From assembly GCA_036937835.1 (NCBI GenBank), contig CM072864.1, positions 18,086,001 to 18,150,000 of the forward strand: a stretch of DNA of 64,000 bases. The letters are read 5' to 3'. This DNA comes from Pampus argenteus (lineage: Eukaryota; Chordata; Actinopteri; Scombriformes; Stromateidae). The translations under genes and the position numbers were made by a program. Within the stretch, counting starts at the first letter, position 1. Each line of letters opens with the position of its first letter. The notes below the pieces were generated by a model. That model did not search any database and was not told the origin of the DNA. It saw only the letters and a list, made by a program, of their open reading frames with translations. Positions 52,001 to 64,000 of the stretch are shown here, one piece after another.

Positions 52001-52793
52001 ACAGCACAGCTTGCAGACCTGTGCTTGCGTCTGACTGTCTGAACCTCGCGGGGACACCTGTTGATTAGGACAATGTGCGCCTTTTTTTTTCCTAAATGGA
52101 AAATCACTTGCAGGCTTTATGGTTACACTGACATATGGCCATTAAAGCGCTCGGAGCAGAAACACCTGTTCAACTCACCCTGGCTGCTCTGGATGAGTAC
52201 GGGTCGTCAAACAGGGCCCAGACCTTCGGCTGCCAAACCTCGCAAAAACCCCTCGATCTGTCCGGACAGTCCTCGATGCCGAACCGCCTCGGCATCTCTC
52301 TGTCGTCGTCGGTGTCGTCCGGGTCCGGTGGCTCAAATATCTCCAAGGCCTCTTCTGCGTCCCGGTGCTGCCGGTAGGTCATCCAGCAGCAGGGCTCCAC
52401 ATCAGTCTCGTCTATCCCCCAAAACGCCAGCTCCTCTTCGAAGAGAGGCCCGCAGACGTCGGCGGGGCAGTGCAGCTTACCGGTCCGGTAATAGTTGAGG
52501 ACGTATGCGAAGATGCCCGGGTGTCTGTCGAAGAAGAACTCACTCGCGCTTGGGGGCGCAGCGTCCGAGTCGGAGCTGACCTGCGTCTCCGGGTCGGCCA
52601 GCCACGCCAGGCGGGTCCCCGGCAGGGTCCTGAGGGTGCTCTTGTAGGTTTCATGCCGCGTACCGCCCACGTTGATGATAATTTTGTCCGAGTCTTCCCC
52701 TCTGGCCATCTCCTCCTTCAGACATGTTTTAGACGGAGGTTTGTTACCTGACTTGCGCCCTCGGTAAGACGAAACACACACCGAGCTGATCAT
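34011..52793 (-). CDS. kcnc4: kcnc4: voltage-gated K+ channel Kv3.4 (4 coding exons)
   Basis: Joined on the - strand: 52793-52179, 39530-38594, 38037-37861, 34078-34011, in all 1797 bases or 598 residues, with exact phases and GT-AG introns. The first 29 residues match the Kv3.4 inactivation ball, which plugs the open pore to give A-type current. Next come a T1 tetramerisation domain with NVGGTRHETY, S1 at about 207-223, glycosylation sites N235 and N244 in the S1-S2 loop, the S4 sensor at about 326-343, the selectivity filter TLGYGD at 415-420, and PVPV at 446-449 in S6. The C-terminus ends NYAQPEVTTLT, like a known alternative end of mammalian KCNC4. The channel acts in the neuronal and muscle plasma membrane and repolarises action potentials. 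The second mammalian end (LRDLPLQHSPEA type) was not found. Intron 1 is 12.6 kb. Confidence 0.96.
34220..34435. repeat. decayed hAT-like MITE copy
   Basis: The stretch resembles in order the small non-autonomous element at 50678-50973 (AT-rich, gattattttttttcattcg, ending near tttcagctgtac), but its termini are eroded. It lies in kcnc4 intron 3. Confidence 0.4.
36955..37545. mobile_element. nested repeat: hAT-like MITE inside another dispersed element
   Basis: The outer pieces (tttgggacatacactcattc at about 36964; tcccatgtctgtacactaaat at 37293, and gctaagctaagctaac near 37520) belong to the element also seen at 9.84 and 28.06 kb. Between them sits a 278-base unit described separately. The order of the outer pieces shows that the inner unit interrupted the outer one. 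Confidence 0.5.
37005..37282. mobile_element. hAT-like MITE with terminal inverted repeats
   Basis: It begins tagagctgcaacgg and ends gttgcagcacta, giving terminal inverted repeats TAG(A/T)GCTGCAAC. The interior is AT-rich and non-coding. The ends match the copy at 50678-50973. I could not see a matching 8-base target duplication. Confidence 0.6.
37861..38037 (-). CDS. kcnc4: kcnc4 coding exon 3
   Basis: It codes SKQNGDANVALSEEEG and SLTQPLSPSE, close to the human tail. The acceptor is ttcctgtcag and the donor is actg|gtaggt, phase 1. Confidence 0.94.
38594..39530 (-). CDS. kcnc4: kcnc4 coding exon 2 (S1 to S6)
   Basis: The large membrane exon runs from GVALASLFFILVSITTFC through pore and S6 to the basic KKKKKH stretch and a Ser-rich tail. 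The acceptor is catccag and the donor is ctcag|gtcagg, phase 1. The frame stays open beyond the donor for a short distance, but that extension does not match the family. Confidence 0.96.
39531..45180. other. left part of kcnc4 intron 1, no gene recognised
   Basis: The stretch is AT-rich intronic sequence. Open frames (for example 42137-42517) show no family similarity. Apart from the AT microsatellite, nothing can be supported. Confidence 0.6.
40396..40420. repeat. (AT)n microsatellite
   Basis: About 12 AT units within kcnc4 intron 1. Confidence 0.92.
45190..46560 (+). mobile_element. decayed LINE fragment (L2/CR1-like), antisense to kcnc4
   Basis: Frames on the + strand keep recognisable endonuclease-domain phrases: NVTSLSNKSFILNDF, LDFVFLTKTG, FIHLIDSFNFTQLVTGPTYV then HGQTLDLIL, and a shifted SDHWLIM. 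The linker phrase RKWKKDKVSY follows near 45750. Close to 46510-46550 a piece reading like LQLVQNAAVRLLN marks the 3' end of the reverse transcriptase. Frameshifts and stops separate these parts and the central reverse transcriptase is largely missing, so the copy is dead. Family placement is by recall. Confidence 0.65.
46561..48290. other. kcnc4 intron 1 sequence, possible unnamed repeat at 46.57-46.92 kb
   Basis: An open frame at 46569-46796 continues with similar composition to about 46925 and has a repeat-like look, but I cannot name a family. The rest is AT-rich and featureless. Confidence 0.3.
48310..48540. repeat. dispersed repeat with 'gatgaaggcc...gctgaaacgcgta' motif
   Basis: The phrase tgatgaaggccagtttggct followed by gaaacgcgtag and a caataaaaggcatttt stretch resembles the end of a repeat frequent in fish genomes. 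The family is not certain. Confidence 0.35.
50385..50633 (+). repeat. dispersed DNA-transposon-type repeat, rearranged
   Basis: Starting at tgtggccaaaagtatatgga and ending near tctttaacaccaa, the text follows a repeat I recall as widespread in fish. The middle of the expected sequence is missing and replaced by an inverted copy of the neighbouring piece, which creates the palindrome at 50514-50557. Confidence 0.5.
50514..50557. repeat. perfect 44-bp palindrome without spacer
   Basis: Two 22-base arms (GGAACACCAACTGTGAACC... and its exact reverse complement) meet at 50535/50536 with no mismatch and no loop. It lies in kcnc4 intron 1. Confidence 0.97.
50678..50973. mobile_element. hAT-like MITE with terminal inverted repeats
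   Basis: It begins tagctgcaactaacgatta and ends aaacattgcagctcta. These are imperfect terminal inverted repeats shared with the unit at 37005-37282. The interior is AT-rich and non-coding. It lies in kcnc4 intron 1, immediately right of the rearranged repeat. Confidence 0.65.
50974..52178. other. kcnc4 intron 1 next to exon 1, no feature seen
   Basis: AT-rich sequence becomes more CpG-rich close to exon 1. No coding or repeat signal can be supported. Confidence 0.5.
52179..52793 (-). CDS. kcnc4: kcnc4 coding exon 1 (start, inactivation ball, T1)
   Basis: It codes 205 residues from MISSVCVSSYRGRKS to SSRAAR and ends agg|gtgagt in phase 0. The start is chosen because the first residues match the family ball exactly. 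The exon is CpG-rich relative to its surroundings. Confidence 0.96.
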
Positions 52794-53400
52794 TTAGAGA
52801 CCTTCTGGCTGCTCGCCTCCCTCTTATCAACTGTTGTCCACTCGTGTAAAACTCAGAAATAAAATAACGCAAAGTGTACCCTCATTTTCGATCCCAGTCC
52901 GACGGCCTGAGTGGCTAATTCATCCCAAAACAATGTTCCAGACAGCGGCAAAGTGAGAAGCTCAATGAAAACCACCTGTTACCAAACTCAGTGTGGTGTC
53001 GCAACAGAACGCAGCTGGCAGACTCACCGTGCGTGCTTTCAAATGTTTTTGTCGAACGGATTGCATAATATGACTTAAACTGATGCCTATAGACTTGACA
53101 CTGGTCTTCCTCCCATCAACAAAGCGCCTTTTTCCAATCAAAAGAAGAATATTAGCCACTTACGCACCGTAGTGCAGGCCTGAAGGATCAAACATGGAAC
53201 CTGAAGTAACGTGACACTCATCACCCCTCTTTGACAAATATCTTCCAAAGTGTGCAACGTCAAAATGCACAACTATTCCTGACAACTTTTCCTCTCTAAC
53301 ACAAACATGCACGCGCACACATACACACACAGAGACGCACACCAGGGAAGCAGAGAATGATCCAGTCTCGCATTAAATTATTAAACTACATCAGTCAATG
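52794..53400 (-). promoter_or_regulatory. kcnc4: kcnc4 5' UTR and likely promoter region
   Basis: This is the DNA directly upstream of the kcnc4 ATG on the - strand. No clear TATA box is seen, in keeping with a CpG-type promoter that includes exon 1. The transcription start cannot be placed. A CA-rich tract lies at 53300-53340. Confidence 0.35.
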
Positions 53401-54890
53401 AAATATTCCACCAGATCTTCCTGCTAAAAAAACGCTCAGCTTGCGTGCCAGATGTGGGGTTGTTTTCCAGCTGGAGATCTGTTGCTTCTCCACAAGTAGC
53501 CTATTTTCCCTTAGCGACACAGCCCGGTTGGATGGTGCGTTCAACAACAGGCTCGTCACTTTAACTCTTTGGCTGCTGGCGGAGGTTGGCGCATCATTGA
53601 ACCACTCCCTCTAATTAGACCGAGAGGATGGGCTGATGAAGTGCGTGTGTGTGTCTGTGTGTGTGTGATAGAGGGGGGTATAGCTCAGCTGTTTCATAAA
53701 CCCTCTTCGTTTTTTTTAAGATGCAACATATTGCGCATTGCAATGTGTCTGTGTCATCATGGGAACATGCTGACTGCACCGTGGGCATCAACCTTTGTAA
53801 ATTCATGGCTGCAAATGAAATGAGACACATAGGAGACACGTGTCAAACAGTACAGACAAATAACACCGAGCACAACATGTGGGCTATTGTGTATTGTGGT
53901 GTTCATTGTATTGCATGGCTTTTGCATGGGACTGTATACGATGATATGTTAATAGAAATAATGAAATGCCTAATCTCTGCTCACAACCTCTTCCAATTGA
54001 TGCCCTCTAGGAGGCGCTATTAGCCCATGCCACCAAACAGATGCACCTGCACTTAATTTAATAATAATAATAAATTTATTTTGGAAACATTGATTTTTGT
54101 ATTGTGGTAATGAGTGTGTGTGTATATAATATGTGGCACCAGCCACGTGTTCAATGTGATACTGATATTTGTAGGCGCTTGATATACCGACACTGTTGAA
54201 TTGAGTTTTGACTTGCAGTTTAAGATTATCATCATGACAAGCAAAAGACAAAATTAGGCCATATCATCACTTTTTATATTAGGGTTATGCTAAACCATCA
54301 TTAGAGTTCCCCACAGGTGAACTGAGAGATCCAGTTTGGGTTTTATTGTCATTTCCAGGAGTCACAGAGGATTGTTGAGCAGCTGTGAAGTCTGATCCAA
54401 CAGGTAGCTGTGAGGCCTCCTCGTGATTTTGCTGATACGTTCTAATATTGCCACCTAGCGGATACTTTGGTGAACAACAGTTTTTGAACAAGCATCTTGA
54501 ATGAGCCATTCAGTAGTAAAGCATTATTATGTAGCAATAAGGCTAAAAACACACACTAAGGATTCATTTTTTATAAATTAGGAACAACTCCCAAATAGTC
54601 ATCTTGATAATAAGCTTTCCTGCATTCTCGGATAGGAGATAACCTGGTTCCAGATCTTCTGAACCACTCAGATTATTTCAGAAATGTATATAGATGAATG
54701 ACTGAATGGTGTAAAACAAAATGGAAATTCAGACTGATTATCATGTATTTTATAAATATTATATTATTATTATGACGACAAGTTAAGACCATTTTGTGAC
54801 ATAACACAATTTGTCATACCAAACAACAGTGATATGGTCCAAGTATTTTGATAAACATGAAAACAGTGATGTTACTTGAAGTTATTTGTT
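53401..54890. other. spacer between hsp70 3' end and kcnc4 promoter
   Basis: It holds a GT microsatellite (about 53641-53668) and, at its right end, the 3' UTR of hsp70 on the - strand. A reverse-strand AATAAA candidate is at 54075-54080. No other gene was recognised. Confidence 0.5.
53641..53668. repeat. (GT)n microsatellite
   Basis: GT units with one CT interruption. Confidence 0.88.
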
Positions 54891-56786
54891 TTAGTCCACT
54901 TCCTCAATAGTGGGGCCCTTGGAGCCTCCTGCTGGTGCTGCTCCTTGGTACAGCTTGGTCACAATCGGCTTGCACACTTTCTCTAGTTCATTTTGCTTGT
55001 GCTCATACTCGTCTTTCTCAGCCAGTTGGTTGTTTTCCAGCCAGGAGATAGTCTGGTTGCACTTGTCAATAACCATCTTTTTATCCTCCTCGCTAATCTT
55101 CCCTTTTATATTCTCATCCTCGACACTGCTCTTCATGTTGTACGTGTAAGACTCCAGTGAGTTCTTTGCTGCAATCTTGTCCCTCTGTAAGTCATCCTCA
55201 GCCTTGTACTTTTCAGCATCTTGTACCATCCGCTCTATGTCCTCTTTGCTGAGACGGCCCTTGTCATTGGTGATGGTGATTTTGTTTTCTTTGCCAGTGC
55301 TTTTATCCACAGCAGACACGTTCAGAATGCCATTGGCATCGATGTCAAAGGTCACCTCCACCTGAGGTACACCACGGGGAGCAGGAGGGATACCTGAGAG
55401 CTCAAACTTGCCCAGGAGATTGTTGTCCTTGGTCATGGCTCTCTCACCCTCAAACACCTGAATCAGGACGCCTGGCTGGTTATCTGAGTATGTGGAGAAG
55501 ATCTGTGTCTGCTTGGAGGGGATGGTGGTGTTACGTTTAATTAGAGATGTCATAACTCCACCTGCAGTCTCAATACCCAGAGACAGCGGAGCCACGTCCA
55601 GCAGCAGCAGATCCTGGACATTTTCTGAAGTATCACCCATGAGGATTGCAGCCTGGACTGCTGCCCCATATGCCACTGCTTCATCTGGGTTGATACTCTT
55701 GTTCAGGTCTCTACCGTTAAAGAAGTCCTGCAAGAGCTTCTGGATTTTGGGAATTCTTGTGGAGCCACCAACAAGGACGATCTCATGGATCTTGGACTTA
55801 TCCAGCTTGGCATCTTGCAAGGCCTTCTCAACTGGCTCCAGTGTTCCCCTGAAGAGCTCAGAGTTGAGTTCCTCAAAGCGTGCCCTCGTGATGGAGGTGT
55901 AGAAGTCAATGCCCTCAAAGAGGGAGTCGATCTCGATGCTGGCCTGGGTGCTGGAGGACAGGGTCCTCTTCGCTCTCTCACAAGCTGTACGCAGCCTCCT
56001 CACTGCTCTTTTATTTTGGCTGATGTCCTTCCTGTGTTTTCTTTTAAATTCCTCTACAAAGTGGTTGACCATCCTGTTGTCAAAGTCCTCCCCACCAAGG
56101 TGTGTGTCTCCTGCGGTGGATTTCACCTCAAAGATACCATCCTCAATGGTCAGGATGGACACGTCAAAGGTGCCTCCGCCAAGATCAAAGATAAGTACAT
56201 TGCGCTCTCCTCTTTTACCTTTATCTAAGCCGTAAGCGATGGCTGCTGCTGTGGGCTCGTTGATGATCCTCAGAATATTCAGCCCAGAGATCACCCCAGC
56301 ATCCTTGGTGGCTTGCCTCTGAGAGTCATTGAAATACGCTGGAACTGTGATGACTGCATTAGACACCCTCTGTCCCAGGTAGGCCTCAGCAATCTCCTTC
56401 ATTTTAACCAGGACCATGGAAGAGATTTCCTCTGGATAGAAAGCCTTAGTCTCACCTTTATATTCCACCTGGACCTTTGGTTTTCCATTGTCACTGATCA
56501 CCTTGAAAGGCCAGAGCTTCATGTCGGAATGGACAACTGGATCGTTAAACTTTCTTCCGATGAGCCGTTTGGCATCAAAGATTGTGTTGGTTGGATTCAT
56601 GGCCACCTGGTTCTTGGCAGCATCTCCAATGAGCCTCTCAGTGTCAGTAAAGGCCACATAGCTGGGAGTGGTTCTGTTACCCTGATCATTGGCAATAATC
56701 TCCACTTTGCCATGCTGGAAAACCCCAACACAAGAGTAGGTGGTGCCCAGATCAATACCAATGGAGATTCCTTTAGGTGAAGACAT
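54891..56786 (-). CDS. hsp70: hsp70: stress-type cytosolic 70-kDa heat shock protein
   Basis: One uninterrupted frame of 631 residues codes a cytosolic Hsp70, an ATP-dependent chaperone that binds unfolded segments. All three family signatures are present: IDLGTTYS at 11-18, IFDLGGGTFDVSIL at 199-212, and VLVGGSTRIPKIQK at 337-350. The interdomain linker DLLLLDV lies at about 392-398, a nuclear-targeting-like KRKHRKD at about 248-254, and the C-terminal EEVD binds TPR co-chaperones. The intron-free coding region and the promoter with heat-shock elements point to the inducible type rather than constitutive hspa8, whose coding region is split by introns. It is about ten residues shorter than usual because the Gly/Pro-rich tail before GPTIEEVD is short. 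It lies between kcnc4 and ahcyl1, all on the same strand. The stop TAA is at 54893-54891. Confidence 0.95.
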   Translation of the reverse strand: MSSPKGISIGIDLGTTYSCVGVFQHGKVEIIANDQGNRTTPSYVAFTDTERLIGDAAKNQVAMNPTNTIFDAKRLIGRKFNDPVVHSDMKLWPFKVISDNGKPKVQVEYKGETKAFYPEEISSMVLVKMKEIAEAYLGQRVSNAVITVPAYFNDSQRQATKDAGVISGLNILRIINEPTAAAIAYGLDKGKRGERNVLIFDLGGGTFDVSILTIEDGIFEVKSTAGDTHLGGEDFDNRMVNHFVEEFKRKHRKDISQNKRAVRRLRTACERAKRTLSSSTQASIEIDSLFEGIDFYTSITRARFEELNSELFRGTLEPVEKALQDAKLDKSKIHEIVLVGGSTRIPKIQKLLQDFFNGRDLNKSINPDEAVAYGAAVQAAILMGDTSENVQDLLLLDVAPLSLGIETAGGVMTSLIKRNTTIPSKQTQIFSTYSDNQPGVLIQVFEGERAMTKDNNLLGKFELSGIPPAPRGVPQVEVTFDIDANGILNVSAVDKSTGKENKITITNDKGRLSKEDIERMVQDAEKYKAEDDLQRDKIAAKNSLESYTYNMKSSVEDENIKGKISEEDKKMVIDKCNQTISWLENNQLAEKDEYEHKQNELEKVCKPIVTKLYQGAAPAGGSKGPTIEEVD

Positions 56787-56808
56787 CTTGCTTGTTGCTT
56801 TAGAGTTC

Positions 56809-57314
56809 CTAGAAAAGTTAGGGACATTAACAACATTTCATTTTGTTAATGTTACATGCAAAAACACATCACTGCTATTAAAATTATGCAAAATCATTTA
56901 ATAACTGATGTCTTTAATACAGATAAAATGTTTAAAAATGTCAGATTATCAGTCATATATGTTAGAGGTACAGTTACAATTAAGGAAACACTGAGTTACA
57001 CATTGATGAGGAATCTGCTTCAAGACTTTGTTTGAATGTAAGTGTCCCACAAAAGTAAAACAAATATGAATTTTAAGTGATTACCCATATTAGATGTTTC
57101 TATAATGAAAATCTGTTGATGTACTTCATGCCACTGATATATAAAAATGCTCAAGCAGAACGGATGCTTCAGTAAATGTAAAATTTACAGTAACCTTTAG
57201 CGTGTGACAGAATTAAAATACTGCCTGAATATTCACCCTACACCATCACAAATACATCCTGACCTTAACGAGTCTGCACTTATGTTAATAATCAGATAAA
57301 CAATCGCTACTTAC
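56809..57314 (-). other. hsp70: 5'-UTR intron of hsp70
   Basis: On the - strand a good donor (ctgaaa|gtaagt, exon end 57315) faces an acceptor acttttctag with exon 2 beginning at 56808, 22 bases before the ATG. The 506-base interval is AT-rich without coding signal. The intron is predicted from splice sites and from the distance between the TATA box and the ATG. Confidence 0.75.
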
Positions 57315-57408
57315 TTTCAGTTTTAATCGCTCTGTTGCACAAAAAGTGTTGGAGGACTTCAGCAGTCTCCTTGGGTAATTTCCTGCGTGGTTCTTCTAAA
57401 AATTCATG
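57315..57408 (-). other. hsp70: hsp70 non-coding exon 1 (approximate start)
   Basis: The exon runs from a start expected about 25-30 bases below the TATA box (near 57405) to the donor at 57315/57314. The precise start is inferred. Confidence 0.5.
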
Positions 57409-57431
57409 CCTGTACTGACTCAGGCCCATTG

Positions 57432-57439
57432 CTTATATA
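57432..57439 (-). promoter_or_regulatory. hsp70: TATA box of hsp70
   Basis: The - strand reads ctatataagc, close to the TATAWAAR consensus, about 120 bases above the exon 1 donor and just below a heat-shock element. Confidence 0.75.
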
Positions 57440-57452
57440 GTTACAACCAGGT

Positions 57453-57460
57453 TTCCAGAA
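57453..57460 (-). promoter_or_regulatory. hsp70: proximal heat-shock element
   Basis: TTCCAGAA on the + strand is TTCTGGAA on the - strand: two inverted nGAAn units, the HSF1 binding pattern. It lies about 15 bases upstream of the TATA box. Confidence 0.65.
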
Positions 57461-57550
57461 TGATCCCTGCCAAGCGCCCATCCAAGCTCAGTGACTCGAC
57501 TGTTAATATTAGCAACTAATGCAGCTGGCCTGGTGCGCGAGAGGGCCGGT

Positions 57551-57563
57551 GAATATTCTAGAG
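57551..57563 (-). promoter_or_regulatory. hsp70: distal heat-shock element
   Basis: The sequence gaatattctagag has three alternating five-base units (GAA-TTC-GAG). The first two are perfect and the third has one mismatch. It lies about 110 bases upstream of the TATA box. Confidence 0.6.
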
Positions 57564-57799
57564 AGGGACAGCAGTTTGATGCTCAGCCAACAGGGCCGAC
57601 TGTGAGGGAACATAATGTAGCTGGAAGGCACATTCAGGGAGGTATGTGGAAGTGTTACCAGGCATGAATGTAAGCTTTATCCCCAAAATAATGGAAAACA
57701 TGCCAAACCACTGACCTAAAATGCCCCTCTGTCATTCTGTTTTCATTTTTCTTGGCATAAACACAGTTTGTTTAAAGTTTTCTCTGTTAAAAGGATTTG

Positions 57800-59049
57800 C
57801 TTTATTGCTGATTTAAAGCATTCTTTACATAGTACACACTTATGCATTTTGATAACAAGAATATTTTTTTTTAGGTGATCCCATTGGATCAAATTAAGAC
57901 AGTGACATTCATGGCAAACATAAAATCTAACATTTTCTCTCAACATATAGCTTACGATTAATACCAGAAGCAGTGGAAAGAAGACATTAAATGTACCACT
58001 AATAGATGTGGTTTTACAAAAAAAAAGAAAAAAGAAAAAAAGGAATGTTCATTGAATTAAGGTCAGTGCTGATATTTACTTTTCGAGAATGATTTAAAAG
58101 GCACATTCATACCATGGCCTTAAAAATATCCAGTCTAAACACATGAGCAAATGGAAACTTGGTATCAACTGTGGAAAGTTATTATAGTTTGAAAATGTTT
58201 TACTGGCTCCTTCTCAACTTCCTTTTTAGGAATACATATAGCCTGTTATCTTTAACATAAACAGAGACATAATATTAATCTGTCACGTGTAACTTTGCTT
58301 CCCATTTATTCAGGAAAAGTACTGATCATTTATGGTGAGTGTTGAATGCCAACACCACACATTTTTCTTCTGAGTCAATTTTCTAAAATGGACTAGGTCT
58401 TTCATAGACCAAATTCATTTCTTTCAATAGACAAGGCTGGGTCATATTGTTTATATAATATAGCTATAGCATCAGTGTGATAAACCTGGATTACTGGATA
58501 TTACCTTTTAGAGCATGTATGCAGATACCATTTAATTTGATTATTTAACAGAAAACAAAACATCTCTAAAATATAATTGTACATTGTTATACAGAGTTTG
58601 TTTTGGCTCAGCCCAAACCCTGCTGCATGAAATGAACTCATAAAATATAAATGTCACTGAAAAACACATTGATTGGTATCTTCTGTTCCATTCTTGTGGC
58701 CTTCATTTGGCACCGTGCGTAAATAGAGTAAACATACAAATCAACAAGTCTGATCTAGTAACATAAGCAGTAGCAACTAAATAAGTACATACACATGAAA
58801 GCATGCAAGCAGGCTTTTGTTTAAACACATGACAAGACACAGGTAAAATGCTAGTTGGTTATAAGCCATATGTTTCCTATAAGTCTTACTCTTATTTTTC
58901 ATATTTAACGCTATGTCTGAAGTGCTATTCATAACTTACATTCAGCATAAGTAAAATAATTCCTCGTTTTGTAGCAATTTAGAAAATAAAATAGATATCT
59001 CTGTTTATCCCAGGGCAACTCTCTGCCGAAGATCACTCAGACACTCTCA
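57800..59049 (-). other. ahcyl1: probable 3' UTR of ahcyl1
   Basis: No coding signal is seen after the ahcyl1 stop. Reverse-strand AATAAA hexamers lie at 58310-58305 and 57806-57801. Either end leaves only a few hundred bases before the hsp70 promoter. The end point is inferred. Confidence 0.45.
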
Positions 59050-63114
<4,065 letters not shown>

Positions 63115-64000
63115 CTGAGGAGTAAACACATTGTGCACAAGTTAGTGTAAGTTGAAAGGACATAAAGGTCAAGTTTTGTTTTGGGAAAAAGATAGAATGA
63201 TGTACCATTTCACATAAAATGAATAAAAAACAAGCCCTTTCTACATGGTAGGTGTGCAGTAAATGGCTGTAAAATGGAGACTGATTGAGCAAAAACGTCA
63301 GCAACAGCTGTCGCTGGCCAGGCTTGAGCCTGAAAAACACTTTTCAAGCACATCCACCTACTTATCACTCACATGGGCAATTTAAACAGCCGGAGAGACA
63401 GAAGAGAATGGAGGTGATTTGAAGCCTGTTAGTTTACAAAAATAACAAAATGTCTCAGATGGTAGAGGGTCACAAACAGAACTGAGAGAATGAACCCTGC
63501 TTTCAGTTTGTTTTGAAATCAGGAGAAGGACATTTACCATTTGCTGTCTCCAATACCATCCATGCAGCAAAACAGATGCCATGTGATATGCATCAGGGAA
63601 CAAAGTCATGACAGGAGGCTCAAAGCTCTCTTTGTACATATGGTAATGATATCAAGTCTCTTACTGTACTGCATCACAATAAAATCACAGAAAAACCTCT
63701 GAAACCAACATTTTATATTGATACAACACAATTGCCCCACTGATTAGGAGACAGTGATCCCATAAACCCATTTTGATCAAAGTGCAATCCTGAATCATCA
63801 AAAAAGGCTCCCATGATTATTTAATATATTATTTTATATATTTAGAAATGGAGAAACTACAGGATGAACACCGCTCCACCCGGCTGAATCTTTGCTAAGG
63901 TGCTGGAAGCATCACTGACTCTAAACTCACAGAAGAGGCTTCCACACACTTAGATCTATGCAGTGTTTCTTTTAAGTTTGAGCTTTGAGACCTTCAGAGC
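63115..64000. other. ahcyl1: ahcyl1 intron continuing beyond the window
   Basis: No exon matching the upstream Ser-rich region of AHCYL1 was found, so the 5' part of the gene lies past the right edge. The stretch is AT-rich without other signals. Confidence 0.6.

Noticed and set aside
52061..52751. Frames on the + strand opposite kcnc4 exon 1 (52061-52498, 52365-52751)
   Set aside because: They are Arg/Pro/Ser-rich antisense shadows of a GC-rich exon.
55492..56780. Long antisense frames inside hsp70 (for example 55492-55902, 55785-56228, 56313-56780)
   Set aside because: They are frame shadows of a conserved, codon-constrained gene and resemble no protein family.

Overview
The window is nuclear DNA of a vertebrate, almost certainly a teleost fish. 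The genes are split by GT-AG introns, most of the sequence is AT-rich non-coding DNA with many microsatellites, and the four recognisable proteins are close matches to vertebrate families. Several dispersed repeats resemble families common in spiny-rayed (percomorph) fishes, so a percomorph is likely; that last step is inference from memory of those repeats. No prokaryotic, viral or CRISPR-like system was found.

Layout. Positions 1-8.6 kb hold microsatellites and, near 5.1-5.85 kb, a CpG-rich stretch that may be the promoter of the next gene. slc6a17 (vesicular neutral amino-acid transporter NTT4) lies on the + strand with eleven coding exons (8693-16950) and a probable long 3' UTR to about 21.2 kb. 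From 21.2 to 33.9 kb I see no gene. kcnc4 (Kv3.4 potassium channel) lies on the - strand with four coding exons (52793 down to 34011), so slc6a17 and kcnc4 converge tail to tail. Its introns carry small DNA-transposon-like elements, a decayed LINE and a perfect 44-bp palindrome. A stress-type hsp70 follows on the - strand (CDS 56786-54891) with a 5'-UTR intron, a TATA box and two heat-shock elements. The last gene is the 3' part of ahcyl1 (S-adenosylhomocysteine hydrolase-like 1/IRBIT), also on the - strand, with fourteen coding exons between 63114 and 59050; its 5' part lies beyond the right edge.

How they fit together. slc6a17, kcnc4 and ahcyl1 are on human chromosome band 1p13, so the neighbourhood is conserved although order and orientation differ. 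The first two act in neurons (synaptic-vesicle amino-acid uptake; fast-inactivating K+ current). AHCYL1 regulates IP3 receptors and ion transporters. The hsp70 is a chaperone gene whose promoter lies just downstream of ahcyl1. I see no sign that the four form one functional pathway. All exon borders were set by hand from splice signals, phase and family similarity; the reading phases close exactly in all three split genes.
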